DNA from: Aphelidium insulamus
Taxonomy: Eukaryota; Aphelidiomycota; Aphelidea; Aphelidiaceae
DNA: 64,000 nt
Reading direction: 5' to 3'
Assembly (NCBI GenBank): GCA_036784855.1
Contig: JAZDSV010000003.1
Location: forward strand, 261,501-325,500
Shown: one piece after another, positions 54,279 to 64,000 of the stretch
How positions within the stretch are numbered: the stretch's first letter is position 1
How the letters are laid out: every line of letters starts with the position of its first letter
The notes under the pieces: model-generated
Told to the model about the DNA's origin: nothing
The model's database searches: none
The model's input: only the letters and a program-made list of their open reading frames with translations
Translations under genes and position numbers: made by a program

Positions 54279-55802
54279 ATGCGCGTCGTGTCGGCAGCAT
54301 TATTTGTCGCCTATTTCTGCTGCAGCGTGGCTCTGGCCATGTGGCCACATGTATATGATCCAGGCGTGCAACAGCCGGTGTACATTCTTCCCAGCGCCCA
54401 ATACTCCACGGAGAACTACTTTGCGCCAGACGCGCGTCAGTTCACAGTTGCTGGTTCCGTGGACGGCCTTATTGAACGTAACTGCCAACAATCTTTGGCG
54501 CAGTTCAGTCAATTTGTCGACGTGGGCGGCCTTCTGATCACCGTGTGGACACCGACAGTTGCGGGAAACCTGGCCGCAGACATCCAGCTTACAATGGCGG
54601 CAGAGCTGTGTCTGCAGCACATGTACTTTCGATCCGCGATTCCGGACAAGCCACCGCTTCGTGTCTACTCCACGTCGCAGGACACGGACAATCGTGCCGT
54701 ACCGGTCATGCAGCGTTTGTTTACGTTTGCTCTGCAAGAAGGCCGGCACGATATAGCAACGATTTTTAGTCGGGCAGTCATCCCCTTGCTGCTTACCACG
54801 CAGGCGATGAACGATTTTTTCAGCAGCCACATTTATGCGTTGGTTGCTGCGCCGATATACTGGGTGGCCATAAACAGCAGAGCGGTGCGTAACTTTGAAC
54901 GTAGTGCAGTGACGTACTGAAATTCATCATGGTAATTGCAGTTGACGGAGAACGCCATTAGAGATGCACTCCCGCTCCCAGATAGCAAGATACTACTCAC
55001 GCAGCTCTGGTACAAGTCACACATTACGCAAACAGAGTTTGTCGGTGAGGTGTTCCGGTACTACTACAGAATGGGCACCCACTCTACAAGAGATGACAGT
55101 ATCGCAGGCTTTGGACGCAATTGGGACGTTTTGGTGCATGAAATGTCCATTAACCGGCCACGGCTGCGCGACTATATTTGGGACTGCGCTGTACGGCTCA
55201 CTTCCCAACCACTTTTGCACCGCTTTATCGCGACTCTAGCTCGACAGTCGCGCACAAAGGTCAAAATGATAATTTTGGCCAACAAGGTTGGCGCAAACAC
55301 ACTGTACGTTGTAGTGCAGAGCCTGGCTTCCTTTCCGGATACATTTGGCCAGGCAGTCTGCGCATTGCTGCACCTCGAAACTATCGATAAAGCCCGACAT
55401 ATTTTTCTATTTCCGCTCTGTCCGGATCGGATACTACACACTGCACCCCGCGAAAGTCTGCGAATGCTTCCCATGCCTGTCATTGAGTCGCTGATGCCGG
55501 CTTCTGGAGCTTCTCCAGAAATCAAGGACTGGTTTTGCGAGCGCCTGATCGATGTTGGTGCAACGTTTCAGTTACGCGAGCAGGTCAAGAATTGTCTCAA
55601 CAAGTTCGATACTGCGTTTTGCGGCAGTTACGGTATAATGGCTCGTGTGGCAAAGCAAATTCGCACCTGTGCCAGAAACATTGACCCGTGGACGGGACCG
55701 GCTCCGACGCACCCGTTCACTGTGGACCTAAAATCTTTTTGGCGCAACGTGGGACACACTATCAACGCCTTGATCGCGCAAGGCCGGCATTCCCGTCGCT
55801 GA
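54279..55802 (+). CDS. Tandem family member 1, secreted, about 488 aa
   Basis: Exons 54279-54884 and 54942-55802 with a phase-0 intron. Signal peptide (VVSAALFVAYFCCSVALAMW) then MWPHVYDP. Conserved blocks shared with members 2-4: SQDTDNRAVPVMQRLFTFAL, IATIFSRAVIPLLL, then in exon 2 LTQLWYKSHITQTEFVGEVFRYY, MIILANKVGANTLYVVVQSL, DWFCERLIDVG, FCGSYGIMARVAKQI. No known domain is recognised. The sequence is mostly alpha-helical. It lies head to tail with member 2, 155 bases downstream. Confidence 0.65.
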
Positions 55803-55956
55803 TACATTAGAGTGTTTAAGGCATTTTACAGTTGTATTTAGCGCAATTTATGCCTGCGGGTCCGCACAATCGGTAACCTAAGAACAATGGCAGGCCCCTC
55901 AATGAGCTGAGTGGCGCAATCTTTCCCACGCATGCGTAGCACTCCCGCGTTCTCCA

Positions 55957-57714
55957 ATGCATATCGTGGCGGTCGTGTCCTTTGTCGTGTATGGATGGTG
56001 CAATGTGGTTGTCGCCATGTGGCCTTACCCAATCGGCGCGAATTATGCTTCGATGCATTTGCCACCTCATGTCATTGACGGAATTATGCACGACTTCACG
56101 GTCGGCTATGGCGGCGGGTATGCTCCGTCGTCTTCGTCATATCCACTGCAACAAGCTACACCAGGCAGCACGCCCTACTCCACAGCAGGTCAGGGCGGAG
56201 TGCAAACTCCATCGTATGTCCAGCAACAAGCTATTGCGGGCTTTACGCCCTACTCCACTTCTGGTTACGGCAGAGTGCATACTCCTACTTATCCACCGCA
56301 AGAAGCTATTCCGGCCTTAACGAGCTACCCCACTTCTGGTCATGGTAGCACCGCTCAATCGGCGCCTTCCAGTCAAACGATCGAGCAGCACTGCCACGCG
56401 TCCATGTCGCAGTTTCGAGAAGTGACTGAATTGCACGGTCATCTGACCATGGTATGGACGCTGCCAATGTCACATAATCTTGCCAACGACATATCGCTCA
56501 CTAAGGCGGCCGAGATGTGCCTACTGCACATGTACTTTCTATCTCCGTCTCCAAGCAAGTCGCCGCTGCGTGTCAATTCTGTATCGCAAGACACGGACAA
56601 GCGTGCGGCGAGTATCACGCATCGGCTGTTTTTACACGCTGTACTATTGGGTCGGCTCGATCTGGCTATTATATTTAGCCAAGCTGCAATTCCACTTTTG
56701 TTTAACGGAGAGGAAATGTGCGACTTCTTCAACAGCGCCAAGAATGAAATTATGGTTGCCCCGCTGTACTTGGCGGCAGTGAACAGCAAGAGGGTGTGTT
56801 AATAATCGTGCATACATATCTGCTTAAAAATGCTGATGCTGCAGGATACACTGAACGAGATAAACAAGGTCCACACTAATCCAAACAGCGATTTCAGTCT
56901 CTCGCATTTGTGGCACAGCTCTCAGACGACCCAGACCGAGTTTGTGGACCAAGTATACCGACCCTATTTGCAGATGGAATCGCAGTCACCCAGTGATGAA
57001 GTTATCAGGTCATTTGCTGGCACATTAAATATGTTACTGAAACAGCTCTTCTTTCATCGGCCAAAGTTGAGCGAGTACGTGTGGTCAGTGGCCGTCCGAC
57101 TAAAGTCGTTGCCTCTACTGCGCCGATTTCTTACCGATGTGGCCTTTCAACCGCGACAGAGGACCAGGGTGCTTATACTGGCCAACCAGGCGGGGGCGCG
57201 TGCGCTGCGCATCGTGGTACACACCCTGGTCACTCTACCCAATGGCAAATCTGTATGCGACAGTTTACCCACGGACAAAATCGACAGTCCGAATCATATT
57301 CTGCTATATCGACTGTGTCCTAATCAAATTCGCAAGGTTGCAACTCGCCAGTGTCTGCATATGGCTACGCTTTTGGACATTGACCGACTGTTGCCGCACG
57401 AAACTGAATCTGGAAGCATGCCTGACTCTGATGACTGGCTCTGTGAGCGTCTAATTAATGTGGGAGAAGCGGAGCACTTTCGCCTGAAAATGATGGGATG
57501 TCTAAATGACTTTGACCCGAACTTCTGTGGCGGCTACGGAGTAATGTCGCGTGTTTCGCGCAGTATATCAATTTGCGCCGGTCGGTTGAAGGCGTGGCGA
57601 GGCAAGCCGCCAACGAATAGCCAGACCGCGGTGGACTACCGTTCATTTTGGTGGAATGTGGCGCAAAGCATCGGCTTTAAAACAGCGCAGAAGAGACGTG
57701 CCCGCCATCCGTAG
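55957..57714 (+). CDS. Tandem family member 2, secreted, with Tyr/Pro/Gly repeats
   Basis: Exons 55957-56799 and about 56845-57714, phase-0 intron at the same place as in member 1. The signal peptide (IVAVVSFVVYGWCNVVVAMW) also ends MWP. Residues about 50-130 form an inserted repeat region with three units of TPYSTSGYG type (GSTPYSTAGQGG, GFTPYSTSGYGR, ALTSYPTSGHG), absent from member 1. The conserved blocks follow: SQDTDKRAASITHRLFLHA, LAIIFSQAAIPLLF, FSLSHLWHSSQTTQTEFVDQV, DWLCERLINVG, FCGGYGVMSRV. Function unknown. Confidence 0.65.
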
Positions 57715-57805
57715 TCCATTCGACAACTTTAAGTGGTAGATGACTACATTGATGCCCTACATAGGTCTTACATTTGTCTTACATTTGTTCAATTGCTCAA
57801 CATTC

Positions 57806-58495
57806 ATGTCCACAACAGTCATCGTCATTGCCGGCGTGTCGGGAACCGGCAAGACCACGGTGATGAACCAGCTGGCGTCGAGCCTGCCTACTGGTTCGGT
57901 GCTGGCCACTGTAGAGGGTGACAATGTGCACAGTGCAGCCAACCGCACAAAAATGGCATCTGGTAGCGCGCTTGCCGACGATGACCGGTGGCCGTGGCTG
58001 GCAGCGGTGGCCAAAGAGATATTATTCAATTCCCCAACACTAGTCACAGCCGCGCCATCCCTCAGAGAAACCGTGGGTAGTAGCAGGACGGATGAACCGC
58101 GATACGTGCTGGTCACGTGTTCCTGCTTGAAGGAGCGGTATCGTGCGTATCTGGCTGCCGAGTTGGTACGGTTGTTCCACGACGGGCAACGAGTCGATCT
58201 GCTATTTGTGTATCTGCACGTTCGGTCCGATGACTCTACGGCTATAGAGACTATTAGGCGCCGCATGATGGCACGACAGTCACACTTCATGCCGGCCTCG
58301 CTGCTCGACAGTCAACTGAGTGCGTACGAACCGCCCGGTGTCCAGGATGATAGTGACAACGGGGCACTAATCCGCGAGACGGCTGGTGGTGTAACGAGCT
58401 ACAGTGTCAAGGTGCCTGCCACCATGTCGCTGCAGAGCGTTGTTCACGGCGCTCTGGAGGCGGTCAAACAGCTTCATGATAAACATGAACGTTGA
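57806..58495 (+). CDS. Gluconokinase
   Basis: Phosphorylates gluconate to 6-phosphogluconate for the pentose phosphate pathway. Walker A GVSGTGKTT directly after the start (MSTTVIVIAGVSG), then EGDNVHSAANRTKMASGSAL with ADDDRWPWL, CSCLKERYRAYL, and RMMARQSHFMPASLLDSQLSAYEPP, the gluconokinase-specific C-terminal motif. About 229 residues from the ATG at 57806; the frame extends 22 codons upstream to 57740 through a hydrophobic stretch that is not part of the family. Single exon, wedged between members 2 and 3 of the tandem family. Confidence 0.9.
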   Translation: MSTTVIVIAGVSGTGKTTVMNQLASSLPTGSVLATVEGDNVHSAANRTKMASGSALADDDRWPWLAAVAKEILFNSPTLVTAAPSLRETVGSSRTDEPRYVLVTCSCLKERYRAYLAAELVRLFHDGQRVDLLFVYLHVRSDDSTAIETIRRRMMARQSHFMPASLLDSQLSAYEPPGVQDDSDNGALIRETAGGVTSYSVKVPATMSLQSVVHGALEAVKQLHDKHER

Positions 58496-58572
58496 TAAGA
58501 TTGTCTGCTTAAGGGGCTTTCACATGCCGTGCATCTTAGATCTTTGTACCATTTTCATCTGCCTGCACCGTG

Positions 58573-60038
58573 ATGAGGGAATCCCAGTTCGTATACCTCC
58601 TCGCCTGGCTAGGCCAACATGCTGCTGCCAGCCCTACCAACGGTGATACGCACGCCGACAATACACACATACAGCATTTCCTACCTACGAGCAGCAATCG
58701 TGATATATCGCGCCATCAATTAAACACGCACCGTGAAGTTTCTTATCCAAGCATTCAACAGTATCGCGATGAAAATGGCGCGCTAATTACTCAATGGATA
58801 CCAACGCGCAGTGGAATTGCTCGTGACGACAATGATGCATCTACGCGAGCAAGGGATACATTCTTTAATTGCTATTTTCAGTCCGATAGGCAGCCATTTA
58901 ACGCGCTACAAGTACTTTCGAATTCCCAATCTACCGATGAAGTTGCCGTGAGAGTGCTACATGAATTATTCATCGCGGCATTGCAGGCAAATCGAATGGA
59001 CCTGGCCATTATGTTCAGTCGTGCGGCTATGCCGCTGCTACGGTCTGGAACAGCTCCACAGCAATTTTTTTTGCAGCACGATCATCATGGCATGGCGATG
59101 ACAGTTTACCAAGCCATTGCGCATGGCGCAAATGTGCGTGCTTATTTATCCTGCGTAAATAACTTGTGATAACAATACAGGAGATCAAAGCGCATATCCC
59201 GAACTTTTGCATGGATTCGAATCGAGATGTGGCGCTTGAACAGCTATGGCACATATCATATTTAACTCAAGCAGAACTTCTTTTCGAGTTCTTTCGATTT
59301 TTTAAAACCAAGCGGCTGCTTAATCATCCGTATTGGCGCCGAATACTTGTGGCGAATTTGGAGTTTCTCCTCCGAATATTTTACTACAGGCCAATTGCGA
59401 AAGCCATGCTGTGTCAAGAGATCTTGAAGTTGCGTGATGGCAAACTGTTCAGCGTCGCAGTGCGCTGGCTGGCTGCAAACGCCCATGAATTCCTTGTGCT
59501 ATTTCAAGTGGCACGCCGCTCTGGCAATGACGAATTGATAGCGGTGGTGAGAGCCTTAATTTCCGAAGATCCGGAAACGTTTACGCACATCTGTGAGCTA
59601 ATCGACTACAGCTACTGCAACGGATGCAGCGTGAACGATTTGATTGTTATATCTGCGCTATGCAAAGTCCAAGCGCGGCCAATGATAAATACTGGAGATT
59701 TAGCTCGTGCGTCAACACCGGCAATTGATCTTTTGCTGCCCGGCGGGAAAGCGACTGCGACGTTGGAAAGTGATGAATGGCTATGCAGTCATCTGCTTCA
59801 TGCAGCGGAGCTAACGAGCTTTCGCCATCGTTTGTTCGAAGAGCTTCACAATGTCCGATTGCTTGCAAAGCCGGATAGAGCGCGATGCAGAATTCATCGT
59901 GTGGCAAAAAACATTCTTTCTTGTTCTGCCGAGAAATCAGTTTGGACCGTCGCAACCAATTATGGTGAAAACTTGGATTTAAAGGAATTTTGGACGCTCA
60001 TTTCTGAGCAGTCGTCATCCTCGACAGCCAATACATAA
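58573..60038 (+). CDS. Tandem family member 3, secreted, divergent
   Basis: Exons 58573-about 59133 and about 59181-60038, phase-0 intron in the conserved position. A shorter signal-peptide-like start (SQFVYLLAWLGQHAAASP). Family blocks are weaker but in order: SQSTDEVAVRVLHELFIAAL, LAIMFSRAAMPLLR, LEQLWHISYLTQAELLFEFFRFF, LFQVARRSGNDELIAVVRALI, DEWLCSHLLHAAE, and a final LDLKEFWTLI matching SFWRNV of member 1. Lacks the repeat insert of member 2. Function unknown. Confidence 0.6.
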
Positions 60039-60188
60039 AGTTATGGCGAATTGATACACACCTCTTTTCCTTTGAATTGGACAATAATAACTAAAAATTT
60101 CTCAATTTTCTTGGTAGCTTTTACACGCAAATCAATGCAGCAAATCCTCATTTCGGATTATGAACACAACGAGAATACAACACGTTTA

Positions 60189-62014
60189 CTAATTGATGGA
60201 CGGCAGCGCAGCATTCTCGTGAAATTTTTGCTTAATGATCGATCGCTGGAGCTCATCAATGTACGGTGCACGATGCCGTGGTTCACGGTTACCAAACGCT
60301 TCACGCAATCGAACAGCTGCCGATGGCGGGTTGAGCGCACTCTGAAGCGGCACCGCCTTGTCAACGGTCCACTCTGTGAGGCGCCCAAGAGCCTCGATAT
60401 CCAACGTAGCTATATAGCCCGGTGCTGGCAATGCTGGCACAGCTTCAAAGCGGGGAACAACACGAACACCATCACCAGACTTTGCAGCGTCACACCGCAC
60501 CAAAAACTTTCGAACATTATCCATCAAGCGGTAATCATCCACTATGCAGGACAGCCCCTGCAGCTGCACTCGATGCGGCTTGGACGACATTAAAGTTACG
60601 GCGCTACAATTGCGACGACCACCCCGGCCAGCCCGGCCGGCTCGATGCAAGTAGTCTTCAGGCTGGATTGGCAGATCATAGTTGATTACACGGCGACACT
60701 GCGGCCAGTCGACGCCGCGGCAAGCCACGTCCGTCGTGACAATTACGGTGGACTTGGGTTCACTCCTGTTAAACTGACTTATCATGTCATGTTGCCGCTG
60801 GTGTGACATGGAGGCCAGGAAGGGAAGCACATTGATGGGCAGCGAAGATTGTTTAGCGAACGCGGCCAATTCCCTCACCAACCAGCTGACACGATCACTG
60901 CTCTGCGCAAACAAAACTGTGCCACCCTGTAATAATGTTAATTGACTCGTCATAATAAAGTTAGATATGCTAGATATCGCTCACCAGGGAATTGCTAGTA
61001 GCGTACACGGCCAACAAATGCTTCAGCAAGCTCCACTTGTCATCGTGACTGACCACGGCATATTTGATTTGCTTGATGGACGCCGGAATAGTCATTGCTG
61101 CATTCAGATTGACATCGGCAAATGGAAGCGGGCCGCGGGCAGCGCGTTGCATTGCATCGTACACGTGCGGCGGAACAGTAGCTGACACCATTACCAGTTG
61201 GGGTCGCTGTTGTTTTACTTTTGTCTCGCCTACCGCGGCATCAACAATTTCCTTGGCTGCATTGAGTGTTATCGTGATAATCACAACCACGTCAGCTAAG
61301 CGTACTGTGCGCAAGGAGAGAGTAGTCAAATAACTTGTCACATTCATCCAGCACAACCATTGCCGCGTCACCAATGCGCCACTTGGCCACACCATCCGTG
61401 CGTCGACAATATGTAGAAAGCTTGCCCGGAGTGGCCACCACAACGTCCATGGCATCCAAATACTTTTCATTGTCGGCGGCCAGAAGGCAAACGCTGATGC
61501 CGAGTGATTTTGGGACAATGCACCGTAGAACGCGTTCAATTTGCCACGCCAAGGCATCGGTGGGTGCCACAATAACTCCGGCGGGTCCAGCGCGCGGCTC
61601 TTCAGGTCCCGCATCTTTAGCTGTAATTTTCCCATCAGCAGCACAGCTTTTACTCCGCTGTAATCTTCGCTGGAGCGCGGCTGATAAAAGCGGCAGTGCG
61701 TAGGCGCCAGTCTTGCCTGTACCAGCACGCGCTGATATCACAGCATCACGACCCTCTAGCAGCGCTGGTATGGCTTCGCGCTGCACTGCGGTTGGCGCTG
61801 TCCATTTGAGGCGTGAATCAGGTGAAGCCAGCTGGCTGCACAGCTGTTGAGGTAGACCCAGGGCCATGAACGCCACACCGCGATGCACAAGCTGGTCCAC
61901 ATCTGATACTGAAGTCTGGATGGTCTGGCTACAATAAAATCGATAGCTGCCTTGCAGCCGCCAAGAGGCACGCGCTGCTTGCTGCAAAATTGTCGCGCGT
62001 CGGGCAACAATCAT
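60189..62014 (-). CDS. Mitochondrial-type DEAD-box RNA helicase (DECD variant)
   Basis: Three exons on the minus strand; introns near 61317-61262 and 60975-60931. The N-terminus (VARRATILQQAARASWRLQGSYRFYCSQ) is Arg-rich and amphipathic, as in a mitochondrial presequence. Helicase motifs: Q-motif APTAVQREAIPALL, I ARAGTGKT, Ia APTDALAWQ, Ib TPGKL, II DECD (in place of DEAD), III VMVSATVPP, IV LFAQSSDR, V TTDVACRGVDWP, VI YLHRAGRAGRGG. A basic C-terminal extension ends HENAALPSIN. It would remodel RNA in mitochondria (inference from the presequence). The ATG at 62014 is chosen; an in-frame start exists at 62071. Confidence 0.85.
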
Positions 62015-62137
62015 ATCGGCACTAGTTAGCAGTCGAATGCACTCTATGTAAATTTCTGCAGATAAAATCACTGATGCAGAAAACGCGTAGCTTCAGAAAG
62101 ATACTAAGCGCACAGATATTAGGTATGGCTGCAAGTG

Positions 62138-62901
62138 ATGTCGCACACAATAACTAGTGATCAAGCCGCGACACGCTTGTTGCAAGAACTATTCTGCGAA
62201 TCTTTAAAATCCGGCCGCGTGGATCACGCAGAAGCCATTGGCATATCGGCTGTTCGTGTGCTAAAAAATGCAGCAGCTGTTAAAGGTTTCTATGAACAAT
62301 GCGATTCCATGAAGGGGGCTGCTGCATCACTTTACATGAAATATCTGGCGTTCAAACAAGTATGCTTTTCGTTATTGCCAATATGTAGTCTCACTGTGAC
62401 TACATATTTCAGGAACGTACTGCAGATCTGAGAAAAAAAATGACACTGCTTGGTGAAGATGGTAACGCAGAACCAGTGCTGATGACCGCATTCTGGTCTT
62501 TTGACGCTCCTTGGACGAAAGATGACTTATTTGAATTTATATTCGACTATTTTACGACGAGCCCCGCCATAATAGGATCCGAGAGTGTAGCCCGACATTT
62601 TGAGCAATCGCTCAGATTTCTGCTTAGAATCTGGCTTAGGAGACGAGACTGTTTACAGCACATTCGACAAAAGTTCAGTCAAATCCTTTCCCAATGCTCA
62701 CTGCTGTTTGCTGTTGTCCTCCGAATTACTACTGAAACCCCGTCTCAGTGGGTCAAGGCGTTGCGTATGGCAAAACGTAATGGGCAAGAAATGCTGGCTG
62801 CGGTGACGGATGCGCTATCAAAAATGCCGCCAGATGTGGTGTCTTCTGTTTGCGATGAGATTGACCACAACGACTTCTTGGTAGTGACTGGTGCATGCTA
62901 A
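62138..62901 (+). CDS. Tandem family member 4, shortened and without signal peptide
   Basis: Exons 62138-62359 and about 62414-62901, phase-0 intron as in the others. It begins in the SQDTD-type block (ITSDQAATRLLQELFCESL) and so lacks the signal peptide and first third. Exon 2 matches member 3 (DDLFEFIFDYFTT, SLRFLLRIWLRRRD, ALRMAKRNGQEMLAAVTDAL, VCDEIDHNDFLVV) and stops about 110 residues early. Either a degraded copy or a cytosolic derivative. The frame itself is uninterrupted. Confidence 0.5.
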
Positions 62902-63089
62902 GCGTGCCACGACGGGAACTCAAACAACGGATTAAAACACAGTAATAAAATTCCATATCATTCAGCGCGTTAACTCTCCTGAAAGCGACACTGTCAGTGC
63001 CCCACCTCGGTCTTGAAATCTTGGCGATGAGGTGCATCGCATGTTCAATGCATTGCATTAAGGGCAAACAACCTTAACCCATCGCCGAT

Positions 63090-63503
63090 ATGACAGCTGT
63101 CACATTGTGTGCGCAGACTCATGTCGAGATATCTCTAATGCAAACGATTACATCCACCAGTGGCTCTTTCCTGCAGAAGCCAGACCCTGTACTTCACGGA
63201 CCTATGTTGTATCATTCCTTGGTCAGTCAGATCGATGACCAAGCTGTGGCTGCCGCGCTTATGGACGAATTCAAGCTATTGGTGACAAAGTGCGGGACGA
63301 ATGCTCCCCTACTAAGAAACCAGATCCAGCGGCTGAAGGCAGAAATGGATACATTGCGCGACGAAACAAGAGCGCTTCAATGCAAACTCGACAAGGCAGA
63401 CAAAGAGCGGCACAAGCGCGTTAGTCGAACGCGACATGCTGCCAAAACAACTCGCCAAAATGAGCGCAAAGGTGGTTGCGCTCTCATCTACAATCGGGAT
63501 TGA
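63090..63503 (+). CDS. Coiled-coil reading frame, uncertain
   Basis: An open frame whose second half is a heptad-rich coiled coil (LLRNQIQRLKAEMDTLRDETRALQCKLDKADKE). The ends are uncertain: an overlapping frame downstream, to about 63570, has protein-like composition (VVALSSTIGIEPDALDMFVARC), so an intron or a sequence error is possible. No family is recognised. Confidence 0.4.
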   Translation: MTAVTLCAQTHVEISLMQTITSTSGSFLQKPDPVLHGPMLYHSLVSQIDDQAVAAALMDEFKLLVTKCGTNAPLLRNQIQRLKAEMDTLRDETRALQCKLDKADKERHKRVSRTRHAAKTTRQNERKGGCALIYNRD

Positions 63504-63877
63504 ACCAGATGCGCTGGATATGTTTGTTGCCCGCTGCAGACATTTCACTGGGGCATTCCTGGTATGCTCCTTGCAACGGAACAATTAATGATTTCTGCAG
63601 ATTACTTGCGGCGCAGTGATTCTTCCAACGTACTTTGTCGTGAACCATGTTTATGACATGTTCCAGTATTCGCCCATCTCTGCGCGAAATCTTTGAGTAG
63701 TTGGTCCTTTTCGCTGATACTGTTTCTCGGCTGGGGAGGCACCTGAAAAAAAACTGGCCGATCAATTAAATTCAACACGATGCATAAAGCTTCTCCACTG
63801 TTAATAAATACAGTGGCTCATTCTGGGCGTGCATTCTGCAAAAGTTGCTCATGTGATCTATCAAAACGTTGCTCGTG

Positions 63878-64000
63878 TTATATGGCACAGGTGTCGCCAT
63901 CACAAAACTTCTCAATGCTCATATCTTCCGGCTTCATGGCTATGGGTTCCTGCAGGTGACTCGGAGCGTCTGGGACAATCTTTGCCAACATTTCATCGTA
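63878..64000 (-). CDS. C-terminal end of a gene running in from the right
   Basis: A minus-strand frame open from the window edge to a TAA at 63878, about 40 codons (YDEMLAKIVPDAPSHL near the edge, EKFCDGDTCAI at the end). Protein-like composition, but too short to identify. Confidence 0.3.
   Translation of the reverse strand, partial: YDEMLAKIVPDAPSHLQEPIAMKPEDMSIEKFCDGDTCAI

Overview
The window is nuclear DNA of a small-genome eukaryote. Genes are densely packed on both strands and carry many short GT-AG introns (about 40-125 bp, with a few GC-AG). The gene set (Sec16, Sgf11, Spo12-like, Bub2-like TBC GAP, SH3-DH-PH-CNH Rho GEF, kinesin-1 with an IAK-like tail, soluble hybrid histidine kinase, GPI-anchored mucin-like protein) points to a fungus. 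A condensin II H2 subunit, a complex absent from most studied fungi, argues for an early-diverging lineage rather than Dikarya. No species can be named. No rRNA, tRNA or CRISPR was recognised; tRNAs were not searched exhaustively by eye.

Layout. 1-3.9 kb: the C-terminal part of SEC16. 4.4-15.4 kb: an 11-kb element with terminal inverted repeats and C-rich ends. It encodes a family-B DNA polymerase fused to a superfamily-1 helicase, a SIAH-like RING protein, a spliced 2-oxoglutarate-oxygenase-like protein, a basic Cys-containing protein and a seven-exon Cys-rich gene. Three of that gene's introns are near-copies of one another. No capsid, packaging ATPase or integrase was recognised. It is treated here as a virus-like or Polinton-like fossil whose main reading frames look open. 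15.5-30.9 kb: ordinary host genes (SGF11, METTL26-like, SPO12-like, NCAPH2, an RRM-like gene, kinesin-1, a small membrane protein, NTF2, and a divergent ALDH8A1-like/RidA-like pair that fits tryptophan-kynurenine catabolism). 31.2-41.2 kb: two related secreted Cys-rich proteins, one plain and one GPI-anchored and mucin-like. They flank a tail-anchored protein, a vezatin/Inp2-like protein and a broken Ty3/Gypsy LTR element whose two LTRs are about 98% alike. 41.3-54.1 kb: Rho GEF, BUB2-like, hybrid histidine kinase, COQ6 and a multi-pass membrane protein. 54.2-62.9 kb: four tandem members of an unrecognised protein family (three with signal peptides, one shortened), interspersed with gluconokinase and a mitochondrial-type DECD-box helicase. 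The last kilobase holds a coiled-coil reading frame and a cut-off gene end.

The best candidates for something undescribed are (1) the TIR element with its polymerase-helicase fusion and eukaryote-like accessory genes, (2) the family of near-identical hairpin-forming introns inside it, and (3) the tandem secreted family at 54-63 kb. All gene models are read by eye; splice sites were chosen for GT/GC-AG ends, frame continuity and family similarity.
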